64,000 bases of DNA from Glycomyces albidus. Its GTDB lineage: Bacteria; Actinomycetota; Actinomycetes; Mycobacteriales; Micromonosporaceae. The translations under genes and the position numbers were made by a program. The stretch covers positions 124,001 through 188,000 of the forward strand of contig NZ_WIAO01000006.1 in NCBI RefSeq assembly GCF_009451885.1. Direction: 5' to 3'. A model generated the notes under the pieces. The model was not told the origin of the DNA, did no database searches, and saw only the letters and a program-made list of their open reading frames with translations. Numbering within the stretch: position 1 is the stretch's first letter; the number at the start of each line of letters is the position of its first letter. Below are positions 45,776 to 55,400 of this stretch, in pieces.

Positions 45776-46969
45776 TTACTCGGGGGCGGTGCGGATGTGG
45801 AGGAGGTCGGCGGCGGTCTTCACGGCGCGTTCGAGGGCGTCCGTGTCGGGGGCGGTGAGGAGGACTGCGGCGACGCGGTCGCGAGAGGACCGGGTCGGGT
45901 GGACGCGGTCGCCGGGGGCCACGTCGATTTCGAGGTCGGCGACCTCGGGGAGGCGGCGGGTGGCCGGGACGCCTTCGATGCGGGTGACGACGCCGGGCTC
46001 CGCGGCGGGGAAGCGGATCGCGGCCGCGCCGGAGCGGGTCCGGCGGATCCCGGGGTCCTCGCCGAGGGCGACCTTGATCGCGGCGGCGAACAGGTCGGTG
46101 CCGTGCGCGAGGGCGTGGAGTTCGAAGATGCGGTCGCCGGGGGTGCGGACCGCCACTTCCATGAGGTGCGGGCCGGAGTCCTCGAGGCGGAATTCGAGGT
46201 GCATGAGGCCGTCGCGCATGCCCATCGCCCCGGCGACGGCGGCCGCGAGCGCGCGCGCCGGGCCGGGGTCGGGGAGCCCTGCGGGGACGGTGTGGCCGAG
46301 TTCGACGTAGAACGGCGGCTCGGTGGTGGTCTTCCTCGTCGGCTCCGCCCACACGAGGCGGCCGCCCTGGACGACGCATTCGAGGCTGTACTCGGGCCCT
46401 TCGAGGTACTGCTCGACGAGGAAGGGGGCGCCGGCGTTCGCGGCGTGCCAGTCGCGCAGTCCGGTCTCGTCGGCGACGAGGCGGACGCCGCGGCTGCCGG
46501 TGCCGTCGGCGGGTTTGGCGATGACCGGGTACCGGGAGGCCGCCCACATCGCGGCGGTGTCCAGGTCGGACGGTGCCAGCGCGGCGGGCTGGGCGATGCC
46601 GTGGCGGGCGAACAGGCTCCGCTGGAGGGCCTTGTCCTGCGAGACGGCCGCGGCGCGCAGGCCCGGCCCGGGCAGGCCGAGCTCGTCGGCGATGAGGGCC
46701 GCCGCGGTGACGTGCGGTTCGCCGAACGCGACCACGCCGTGGACCTCGCCCGCCGCGAGCACCTCTGGGAGTGCCGAGTACCATGCGGCCGTAGAGGTTC
46801 CGAGCACCGGACGGCCCGCCTGGTCGTCGTCGAGGAACCCGCGGGCCCTGGCGAACTTCAGCGACGCCGGGTGGTCGAGCACCGCGAGGTCGACGCCGAG
46901 TTCGCGGGCGGCCTTCGCGTACGGCCGGCCGACCCGGCCCATGCCGATGAGCAGCACGCGCCGCCTCAT
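45776..46969 (-). CDS. ATP-grasp ligase (amino-acid ligase-like), leftward
   Basis: 397 residues. A Rossmann-like N-terminal domain starts RRRVLLIGMGRVGRPYAKAA. The ATP-grasp fold contains YPVIAKPADGTGSRGVRLV (ATP Lys and Gly-rich loop), FLVEQYLEGPEYSLECVV, and the metal-binding block HLEFRLEDSGPHLMEVAVR. Such enzymes activate a carboxylate as acyl phosphate and join it to an amine. AAGGAAG 8 bases upstream sets ATG 46969. It diverges from a second ATP-grasp gene that leads an NRPS operon, so it probably tailors or caps the same peptide. Substrates cannot be read from sequence. Confidence 0.85.
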   Translation of the reverse strand: MRRRVLLIGMGRVGRPYAKAARELGVDLAVLDHPASLKFARARGFLDDDQAGRPVLGTSTAAWYSALPEVLAAGEVHGVVAFGEPHVTAAALIADELGLPGPGLRAAAVSQDKALQRSLFARHGIAQPAALAPSDLDTAAMWAASRYPVIAKPADGTGSRGVRLVADETGLRDWHAANAGAPFLVEQYLEGPEYSLECVVQGGRLVWAEPTRKTTTEPPFYVELGHTVPAGLPDPGPARALAAAVAGAMGMRDGLMHLEFRLEDSGPHLMEVAVRTPGDRIFELHALAHGTDLFAAAIKVALGEDPGIRRTRSGAAAIRFPAAEPGVVTRIEGVPATRRLPEVADLEIDVAPGDRVHPTRSSRDRVAAVLLTAPDTDALERAVKTAADLLHIRTAPE

Positions 46970-47516
46970 CGGGAGCACTTCCTTTGCGGCGCTTGCGATT
47001 CGCGCATCGGTCCGGTCTCCTCTCGTCGAGCCGTCGGAGCGAAGCTACCGCATTTCCCGGGCCGGCGTAACGCCGCGACAAGGCGGGGCAGTTCCGGATA
47101 TCGCACGATATATTCAGAAATAGAATGACGGATATTTCACTTATTTTGGACTTATACCGTCGAATATTTCTTTGCACTCAATTGCCACTCTGCATTATTC
47201 GCGCAATTCAGATCGCTGTTCGTTGCAATGCCGATTCGGTTGCCTCGCCACTCCGACTTTTTCAAGATCATTCTCAGTGATCTTGGTATATCGTTTCGTT
47301 ATAGTTTGTATATACTACTGTTATCGTCGAGTACCTAGGGTGGTTCACTGTTGCGCTACCGTTATCTCGGGACGCATCAAGATCCACTTTGCATCTACCA
47401 TCGAAGCGACACCCACCACCCACCGATTGCTCGACCCTTTGATTCGGCGTGCCGTCCGGACGACTGCGCCGCATCTCGGCCATGGGCTGAATCAATACCC
47501 CCAAGGTGTTCTCATA
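46970..47516. promoter_or_regulatory. AT-rich divergent control region of the NRPS locus
   Basis: A 547-bp spacer between the two ATP-grasp genes. From about 47090 to 47340 it is much more AT-rich than anywhere else in the window, with several TATA-like segments such as TTATAGT and TATACT near 47299-47316. A dyad ATATCG-ca-CGATAT is at 47098-47111. An upstream in-frame extension of the rightward gene has atypical codon use and Cys/Tyr-rich translation, so it is treated as non-coding. Confidence 0.65.
47098..47111. promoter_or_regulatory. Dyad ATATCG-ca-CGATAT
   Basis: A 6-bp inverted repeat with a 2-base spacer in the AT-rich control region, 129 bases before the leftward ATP-grasp start. Possible regulator site. 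Confidence 0.4.
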
Positions 47517-48770
47517 ATGAAACATCAACTCGTGGTCGTCTACGACGTCGGCGCTGCCGGACCCGTGGACATAGCCACTGCTGCGCATGGAACCTGCGAC
47601 ATCGTATTCGTGTGCGATCCTGCGAATCCGAATGCCGCACGACACCTCGACCAGATGCACCAATCCGGAACCGTGGTCGCCATTTCCGATCCGAGCCCCG
47701 CCGACATCAGCAGAGTCGTCCAGGTCATCGGAGCGGACGGGATCACCACCTTCAGCGAATTCCAACTCGAATTGACCGCCGCCGCAGCCGCGGAATGCGG
47801 ACTCCGATTCCACGATCCGTCGGTGATACGACTGCTCACCGACAAGTCGGCGCAGCGGAGTGCACTGCGCGCCGCCGGAGTCGACGCCACCCGCAATGCC
47901 GCGGTGGATTCGCTCGGCGATCTCGAATCAGCCGTCCGGGAGGTCGGACTCCCGGCCGTGCTCAAACCGAGAAAGGGTGCGGCCAGCGCCGAAACCCACC
48001 TCGTACCGACCATTGAGGACGCCGAGCGCGTGCTCCGCGACGCCGGCGGCCGCTTCGTCCTCGAAGAACTGCTCGTCGGCGACCCCGCCGCGGCCGGCCA
48101 GGGCTGGGGCGATTTCGTCTCCGTCGAGTCCGTCGTCGCCGACGGGACGGTCAAGGCCTCGTACGTGACCGGGAAGCTCCCGCTCGCGCCGCCGTTCCGC
48201 GAGACCGGGCAGTTCGCACCCTCGACCCTCGACGGCGCGGTGCGGGACCGGGTCGCGGCGTACGCCGAGGCCGCGGTCGCCGCGCTCGGAGTGCGCTGGG
48301 GCGCCGTCCACACCGAGGTGAAGCTGACGCCGCAGGGGCCGCGGATCGTCGAGGTCAACGGGCGGCTCGGCGGCTACGTCGGCGACGTCCACCTGCGGGC
48401 CGGCGGCCCCGACCTGCTGCGCGACACGATCGCGGTCGCCCTCGGCCTGCCGGTCGAGGAGCGCGCGCCGGCGTACCGGCAGGTCGCGTTCCGGCACTAC
48501 CTCGCCGCGCCGCCGTACCGGGCCCGGCTGGAGCGGCTCGACGGGATCGACGACCTGCTGCGACTGCCCGGAGTGACCCACGTGGACCTGCGGGCCGAAC
48601 CGGGCCGGGTCCTGGACTGGCGCAAGGGGACCCAGGAGTGCCTGGCCGTCGTGTACGGCACCGCCCCCGACCACCGCGCGCTCGCGCGGACGATCCGCCG
48701 GATCGCCGCGACGGTGCGGCCCCGGTACGCGTCCGCGCAGCGACAGCCGAGTGAGGAGATCCGATCATGA
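47517..48770 (+). CDS. ATP-grasp ligase, first gene of the NRPS operon
   Basis: 417 residues from ATG 47517 (AAGGTG 9 bases upstream). The ATP-grasp domain contains LPAVLKPRKGAASAETHLV, RFVLEELLVGD, GDFVSVESVV and the Mg-binding block HTEVKLTPQGPRIVEVNGRLGG. The N-terminal about 110 residues are a carbamoyl-phosphate-synthase-like pre-ATP-grasp domain (TTFSEFQLELTAAAAAECGL). Its TGA overlaps the NRPS start (ATGA), so ligase and NRPS are made together. It may add an amino acid or acyl group to the NRPS product, or make a dipeptide precursor. It differs clearly from the leftward ATP-grasp enzyme, so the two should do different steps. Confidence 0.88.
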   Translation: MKHQLVVVYDVGAAGPVDIATAAHGTCDIVFVCDPANPNAARHLDQMHQSGTVVAISDPSPADISRVVQVIGADGITTFSEFQLELTAAAAAECGLRFHDPSVIRLLTDKSAQRSALRAAGVDATRNAAVDSLGDLESAVREVGLPAVLKPRKGAASAETHLVPTIEDAERVLRDAGGRFVLEELLVGDPAAAGQGWGDFVSVESVVADGTVKASYVTGKLPLAPPFRETGQFAPSTLDGAVRDRVAAYAEAAVAALGVRWGAVHTEVKLTPQGPRIVEVNGRLGGYVGDVHLRAGGPDLLRDTIAVALGLPVEERAPAYRQVAFRHYLAAPPYRARLERLDGIDDLLRLPGVTHVDLRAEPGRVLDWRKGTQECLAVVYGTAPDHRALARTIRRIAATVRPRYASAQRQPSEEIRS

Positions 48771-51700
48771 ACGCCGACTTCGACATGGACCACCTGGACC
48801 GGGCGCTGGCCCTCCACGGCGAATGCGGTCCGGACGGCTGCGCGCCGGTCCGCGAGACCGCCGGCCTGCGGCTGCGGGCGGACGACCCCGAATCGCTCCT
48901 GGTTTCGGCGGTGCTGCTGCTCGGCGCCAGGTACAGCGGCAGCGACTCCTATGCCGTCGCGGTGGCCGGAGCCGACGGCTCCCTGCGGGCGGTCGGCGTC
49001 GACGCCGCACCCGCGGCCGCGATCGGCGACTGCGTCCCGCGGGACGCGGCGGTCGACCCCGCGACGTGCGCGCTCGCCGTCGACCTGCTCGGCAAGGCCG
49101 ACGAGCCCGGCCGGCACGGCCTCGTGTTCGGTTGCAGCGCGAGCGAATCGGAACTGACGCTGACCGCGGTCGGGCACTCGCACGGGGACGACCCGGGCTG
49201 GACCGCCCGCGTGCTCGGGCACCTCGGCGAAGTGGTCCGGGCGCTGGTCGAGGCGCCGCGGACCCCGGTCGGGCGGCTCGAGATCCTCACCGGGCCCGAG
49301 CGTGAGGCGGTCTTCGGGCGGTTCAACCCGCCGCCGACGGACTACCCGCGCGGCGCGAACCTGATCGAGCTGTTCAAGACGCAGGTCGCGGCGGGCCCCG
49401 ACCGGCCCGCGGTGCTGCGCGACGGCGAGGAGCTGACCTACCGGGACCTGGACGAGCGCTCGGACGCGCTGGCGCGCACGCTGATGCGCCGCGGCGTGCG
49501 GCCCGGGGACCGGGTGGCGCTGCTGGCGGACAAGTCGCCGCACATGGTCGTCGCGACCGTGGCGATCCTCAAGTGCGGGGCGGCGTACGTCCCCGTGGAC
49601 CCCGCCTATCCGGCGGAGCGGCGCGCGTTCCTGCTGTCGGACTGCGCGATCTCGGTCCTGGTGGCGGCGGGCGTCGACGTCCCCGAGACGCCGGGCGTCG
49701 CCGTGGTCGACGCGGCCGGGCCGCACGAGGCCGGCCCGGTGCCGGTCCCGGCCACCGGGCCCGCCGACACCGCGTACGTCATCTACACCTCCGGCTCCAC
49801 CGGAAACCCGAAGGGCGTGGTGGTCCCCCACCGCGGAGTGGTGCGCCTGGCGACCTCCTGCGACTACCTGGACCTGTCGCCGCGGACGCGGCTGCTCCAG
49901 ACCTGCGCGATCGTCTTCGACGTCACCACGATGGAGCTGTGGGGGCCGCTGCTCAACGGCGGGTCGATCACGCTGGTGCCGGACGAGACGCTCCTCGACG
50001 CCGCGGCGCTCGGCGAGCAGATCGCGCGGCACCGGATCACGACCATGTGGCTGACGGCGCCGCTGCTGCACCTCCTGGTCGACCAGGATCCGGCGATCTT
50101 CGCCCCGCTGCGGCAGGTCATCGCCGGAGGCGACGTGCTCTCGGGGCCGCACATCGCGGCGCTCATGGCCGCCTGCCCGGACCTGGAGGTGATCAACGGG
50201 TACGGCCCCACCGAGAACACGACGTTCTCGACCGCGCACCGGATCGCGGCGGCCCCCGAGGGCCGGGTCCCGATCGGGCGGCCGATCCCGAACTCGACCG
50301 CGTACGTCCTCGACGCCGCGATGCGGCCGCAGCCGGTCGGCCTGCCCGGCGAGCTGTACACCGGCGGCGACGGCGTCGCCGACGGGTACCGGAACCGGCC
50401 CGACCTGACCGCGCGCGCGTTCGGCGACGACCCGTTCGCGCCCGGCGGCCGGCTCTACCGGACCGGCGACCTGGTGCGGTGGCTCCCCGACGGGACGATC
50501 GACTTCCTCGGCAGGGTCGACAACCAGGTGAAGATCCGCGGCTACCGGATCGAGCCGGGCGAGATCGAGCAGCACCTCAACGCGCTCGACGGCGTGCTCC
50601 AGTCGGCGGTGCTGGTGCGGACCCGCCGGGGCGAGAAGTACCTGCGCGCGCACTACACCAGCGACCGGGGCCTGTCCCCGGACCGCATCCGCGAGGAACT
50701 GGCCCGGACGCTCCCGGAGTACATGGTCCCGGCCGTGTTCATGGAGCTCGACGCCATGCCGCTCAACCGGAGCGGGAAGATCGACCGGGCCGCGCTCGCC
50801 CGCCTGGAGACCCCGGACGGAAGCGCCGCGCCCGAGGACGGCGCGGCCGGCGGCGAAGCGGCGGGAGACGCCGTGGAGTGGGCGGTCGCCGCGATGTGGA
50901 GCGACGCCCTCGGCACGGCCGTCGGCCTGGACGACGACCTGTTCGGACTCGGCGTCTCGTCGCTGACCTCCGCGGTCGTGTCCGGCCGGATCCAGCGCGA
51001 GCTCGGCGTGCGCCTCCCGGCGGCGCGACTCCTCTCCCACCCGACCGCCCGCCGCATCGCGGCCCTGGTGCGCGGCGCCGGCTCGGGCGCTCTGCCGCCG
51101 GTGGCCCCGGCGCCGGACCGCGCGGTATACCCCGTCTCGGCCCAGCAGCGGCGCATCATCGTCGAGCAGGCCAAGGACGAGACCGCGACCCACTACAACC
51201 TGCCGGTGCAGATCCGGCTCCCCGAGCCGGTCGACCACGGGCGGCTGGAGACGGCGCTCCAGGCCCTCACCGCCCGGCACGAGGCGCTGCGGACCGGGTT
51301 CGTGCAGATGGGCAACGAAACGTACCAGCGGATCCACGAGGAGGCCGCGGTCGCCGTGGCGGTCCTCGACGACCCGGAGTCGTGGCGGCCGCGGCCGTTC
51401 GACCTGGCCTCGCCGCCGCTGCTGCGCGCGTTCCGCTCGGCCGACGGACGACTCGTGGTCCTCGACTTCCACCACGCCGCCGTCGACGGCCGGTCCCTGG
51501 AGCTGCTCCTGGACGACCTGGACCGGCTCTACCGCGGCGAGGCGCTCCCGGACCTGCCGCTGCGCTACCGCGACTACGCCGTGTGGCAGCAGGGCGAGGG
51601 CGGCGCGGCCGTGCGCGAGCAGCAGGAGGCGTTCTGGCTGCGGGCCTTCGCCGACCGGCCCGAGCCGCTCGAACTGCCGACCGACCGGCCCCGCGGCCCG

Positions 51701-52396
51701 GTCCGCGAGTACGACGGCGCCCGGCTCGCCTTCGAACTCGGCACCGCCCGCACCGCGGGCCTGGCCGCCCTCGCGAGGCGGGAGGGGGCGACCCTCTTCC
51801 ACGCGCTCGCGGCCGCGTACTTCGTGTTCCTGCACCGCATCACGGGCCAGACGGACCTGACGGCGGGCCTGCCGGTGGACGGGCGCGGCGTCGGCGACGT
51901 CGACGAGGTGGCCGGGATGTTCGCGAACACGCTGTGCCTGCGGGCCCGCATCCGCCCGGGCCAGGCGTTCACGGCGCTCCTGCGGGAGGTCCGCGACGAC
52001 GTGATCGCGGCCTTCACCAACGCGGACTACCAGTTCGACGAGTTGGTCGCCAAGGCCGGCGGCGAACGCGACTTCAGCCGCAACCCGCTGTTCGACACGA
52101 TGCTGGCCTACAGCGAGGCCGCGGGCGCGGGGCGGCCGTGCCTGGGCGGGCTCGCCCGCCAGGACGACTCCGCCAGCGCCGCCAGCATGTTCGACCTCAA
52201 CCTCCAGTTCGCCGGGACCGGGAACCTGACGGCGACCTGGGCGTACAACTCGCGGCTGTTCCACGAGCGGACGGCGAAGTCCTTCGTGGACGCCTTCCTG
52301 GAGGCGGTGGACGCGGTCCTCGCCGCGCCCGAGGCGCCGCCGCTCCCCGCGCCCGACGCGACCGCGGCCGGCGACGGCCCCGCGTTCGACTTCTGA
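48767..52396 (+). CDS. NRPS 1: [C-lobe remnant]-A(Val-like)-PCP-C
   Basis: 1209 residues. Residues 1-165 are a shrunken second lobe of a condensation domain without HHxxxDG. The A domain (about 195-680) has A3 YTSGSTGNPKG near 340, A4 FDVTTMELW at 384 and A5 NGYGPTEN at 477. Mapping the GrsA specificity positions gives DVMWIGGTFK, two differences from the common Val code DAFWIGGTFK. The PCP attachment Ser732 is in FGLGVSSL, a variant of LGGxS. The C-terminal condensation domain (about 785-1190) keeps HHAAVDG (902-908). It probably loads Val and condenses it with the residue carried by NRPS 2. GAGGAG precedes ATG, which overlaps the ATP-grasp stop. Confidence 0.92.
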   Translation: MNADFDMDHLDRALALHGECGPDGCAPVRETAGLRLRADDPESLLVSAVLLLGARYSGSDSYAVAVAGADGSLRAVGVDAAPAAAIGDCVPRDAAVDPATCALAVDLLGKADEPGRHGLVFGCSASESELTLTAVGHSHGDDPGWTARVLGHLGEVVRALVEAPRTPVGRLEILTGPEREAVFGRFNPPPTDYPRGANLIELFKTQVAAGPDRPAVLRDGEELTYRDLDERSDALARTLMRRGVRPGDRVALLADKSPHMVVATVAILKCGAAYVPVDPAYPAERRAFLLSDCAISVLVAAGVDVPETPGVAVVDAAGPHEAGPVPVPATGPADTAYVIYTSGSTGNPKGVVVPHRGVVRLATSCDYLDLSPRTRLLQTCAIVFDVTTMELWGPLLNGGSITLVPDETLLDAAALGEQIARHRITTMWLTAPLLHLLVDQDPAIFAPLRQVIAGGDVLSGPHIAALMAACPDLEVINGYGPTENTTFSTAHRIAAAPEGRVPIGRPIPNSTAYVLDAAMRPQPVGLPGELYTGGDGVADGYRNRPDLTARAFGDDPFAPGGRLYRTGDLVRWLPDGTIDFLGRVDNQVKIRGYRIEPGEIEQHLNALDGVLQSAVLVRTRRGEKYLRAHYTSDRGLSPDRIREELARTLPEYMVPAVFMELDAMPLNRSGKIDRAALARLETPDGSAAPEDGAAGGEAAGDAVEWAVAAMWSDALGTAVGLDDDLFGLGVSSLTSAVVSGRIQRELGVRLPAARLLSHPTARRIAALVRGAGSGALPPVAPAPDRAVYPVSAQQRRIIVEQAKDETATHYNLPVQIRLPEPVDHGRLETALQALTARHEALRTGFVQMGNETYQRIHEEAAVAVAVLDDPESWRPRPFDLASPPLLRAFRSADGRLVVLDFHHAAVDGRSLELLLDDLDRLYRGEALPDLPLRYRDYAVWQQGEGGAAVREQQEAFWLRAFADRPEPLELPTDRPRGPVREYDGARLAFELGTARTAGLAALARREGATLFHALAAAYFVFLHRITGQTDLTAGLPVDGRGVGDVDEVAGMFANTLCLRARIRPGQAFTALLREVRDDVIAAFTNADYQFDELVAKAGGERDFSRNPLFDTMLAYSEAAGAGRPCLGGLARQDDSASAASMFDLNLQFAGTGNLTATWAYNSRLFHERTAKSFVDAFLEAVDAVLAAPEAPPLPAPDATAAGDGPAFDF

Positions 52397-52427
52397 CCCC
52401 CTGGCACGCACCCTGAAGGGACCCACT

Positions 52428-55400
52428 GTGAAGACACTCGGACAGTTGAAGATCGAGGCGGCCCGCCGCCCGTACGCGACCGCCTTCTGGCACAAGCAGT
52501 TCCCCGCCGGCTGGGAGAAGACCGGGTTCCGCGGCGACCGCGGTGAGGGGACCGGCCGCGGCCGGGTCGAGCTCGCGATCGGCGCGGCGACCTCTGACGC
52601 GCTCGACCGGTTCGGCCACGGCGACGCGACCGCGCTGCACTCGCTGCTGACGGCCGCGGTCGCGGCCCTGCTGCACCGGTACACGGGCGCCGGGCGGGTC
52701 GCCGTCGGGCAGCCGCTCACGCTCGACCCCGACCGGGCGGCCGAGCCGCTCGCGTCGGCCGTGCCGGTGCTGTGCGCGGTGGACGGCGGCGCGTCGCTGC
52801 GGTCGCTGACCCCGCCGATTGCGGCGGCGGTCGCGGAGGCCGAGAAGTACCACGACTACCCGTTCGAGGTCCTCGCCGACCATCTGGGCCTGGCCCGGCC
52901 GGCGGGCGCGAGCCCGTTCTTCGACGTGGGCGTGCGGCTCGAGGGCCTGCACGAGGCGTTCGCCGAGCCGCCGGCGGCGGTGTTCGACTTCGCGCGCGCC
53001 GACGCGGGGCTGCTGCTGCGGTTCGGGTACGACCGGGCCGTGTTCAGCGCGGCCGCGGCCGGGCGGCTGGCCGCGCACTTCGGGCTGCTGCTCGACGCGA
53101 TGTGCGCCGAACCGGAACTCGCCTCGGCGGACGTCTCGCTGCTCGGCGGGGACGACCGGCGGCTGCTCGACGCAGTCAACGACACCGGCCGGGAGCTGGA
53201 CGACTCGGTGCGGTTCCACGAGATGTTCGCGCGGCGGGCCGCGGCGGCGCCGGACGCGGTCGCACTCCGGTGCGCTGGCGTCGCGCACACGTACGCCGAA
53301 CTCGACGCGGCCGCGAACCGGCTGGCGTGGACGCTGCGGGAGCGCGGCGTCGGCCGCGAGTCGGTCGTCGCGGTGATGGCGGACCGATCGTTCGCGATGA
53401 TGGCCGCGATCCTGGCGGTGCTCAAGGCCGGCGGTGCGTACCTGCCGGTCGACCCGGCGCACCCGGCAGCGCGGATCGAGTACGTGCTGCGCGATTCGCG
53501 GGCGGCGCTGGTGTGCGCGCAGCGCGCCCACGCCGGGAAGGTCCCGGCGGGGGTCGACGCGGTCGACCTCGACGATTCGGCGTCGTTCGACGCCCGGAGC
53601 GAGGCGCCGCCGGCGGTCGGGGACGCCGCCGATCTGATGTACGTGATCTACACGTCCGGATCGACGGGGAACCCGAAGGGCGCGGCGGTCGAGCACCGGG
53701 CGGCGCTCAACCGGATCGCGTGGATGCAGCACGCCTACCCGATCGGGGCGGGCGACGCGATCCTTCAGAAGACCCCGATCGCGTTCGACGTGTCGGTGTG
53801 GGAGCTGTTCTGGTGGATGCGCGAGGGCGCGTCGCTGTCGCTGCTGGGGCCCGGGGACGCCGGGAACCCGGAGGCGATCATCGCCGCGGTCGAGTCGACC
53901 GGGGTGACGACGATGCACTTCGTGCCGTCGATGCTCGCGGTGTTCCTCGAGTACGTGGCGTCCGCGGGCGCGGCGGGGCGGCTCGCGGGGCTGCGGCAGG
54001 TCTTCGCCAGCGGCGAGGCCCTGAGCGCGAGCCTGGTCCGGGAGTTCCACCGGCTGCTGGCCCCGAACGGGACCCGGCTGGTCAACCTCTACGGCCCCAC
54101 CGAAGCCACAGTGGACGTCTCGCACTTCCCGTGCGACGACCCCGATCCGGAGGCCGTGCCGATCGGGCGGCCGATCGAGAACCTGCGGCTGTACGTGGTG
54201 GACGAGCGGCTGCGGCCGCTCCCGCCCGGGATCCCCGGCGAGCTGTGCATCGCGGGCACCGGCCTGGCCCGCGGCTACCTGCACCGTCCGGAGCTGACCG
54301 CCGAGAAGTTCGTCGAGGCGCCGTTCCCCGGGGAGGACCGGGTGTACCGGACCGGGGACCTCGCGCAGTGGCTGCCCGACGGGAACGTCGAGTACCTGGG
54401 GCGCATCGACCACCAGGTGAAGATCCGCGGCTACCGGATCGAACTCGGCGAGATCGAGGCGGCCCTCGCCGACCACCCCCTGGTCCGGGAGGCGGCGGTG
54501 GTCGTGCGGACCGCCGGCGACGGGCAGGTGCTCCACGGGTACGTCACCGGCGGTGCCGCCGAAGCGGACCTGGCGGCGTACCTGCGCGAGCGGCTGCCCG
54601 AGTACATGGTGCCGTCGCGGATCGCCGTCATCGACGCGATGCCGCTGTCCCCCAACGGGAAGCTCGACCGGAAGGCGCTGCCGGAGATCCGGCGCGCCGG
54701 CGCCCGGCGGGACGCCGCCGCCCCGCGCGAGGGCACCGAGCGGGTGCTGGCCGGGATCTGGTGCGAGGCGCTCGGGATCGAGCGGGTCGGGACGGGCGAC
54801 AACTTCTTCTCGGTGGGCGGCGACTCGATCCACTTCGTGGTGGTCCTCGCGAAGGCCCGCCGGGCCGGGCTGAACTTCACGTTCCAGGAGTTCTTCGCGC
54901 ACCCCACGATCGGCGAGCTCGCGGCGTACCTCGACGCGCGGTCCGAGGAGGCCGCGGTCCCCGAGTCGCTCGAGTTCGCGCCGTTCGCGCTCGTGGCCGA
55001 GGAGGACCGGGACCGGCTCCCCGAGGACGCCGAGGACGCCTACCCGCTGTCGATGCTCCAGGCCGGCCTCATCTTCCAGAGCGAGATGATCCGCGGCACC
55101 GCCGAGTACCACGACATCATCACCTACCTCATCCAGGCGCCGTTCGACCGCGAGCGGTTCGAGCAGGCCGTCGCCCTCGCCGTGGAGCGCAACCCGATGC
55201 TGCGCACCACCTACCACCTGGACGGCTTCCGCGACTACCTCCAGGTGGTGCACCGGACCGCGCCCGCGCCGCTCGTGGTCGTCGACCAGCGCGGCATGGA
55301 CACGGCCGCGCAGCAAACGTGGTTCGAGGAGTGGTCCGCGGCCGAGAAGGCCCGAGAGTTCGACTGGTCGCGGCCGGGGAGCCTCCTCACGCTGCACGTC

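Noticed and set aside
47172-47516. Upstream extension of the rightward ATP-grasp protein
   Set aside because: Codon use is unlike the genome, the region is AT-rich, and a good start with a ribosome site lies at 47517.
52411-52427. CTGAAGGGA similarity to the dispersed CTGAAG repeat before NRPS 2
   Set aside because: Only half of the element is present and the purine run is more simply the ribosome-binding site of NRPS 2.
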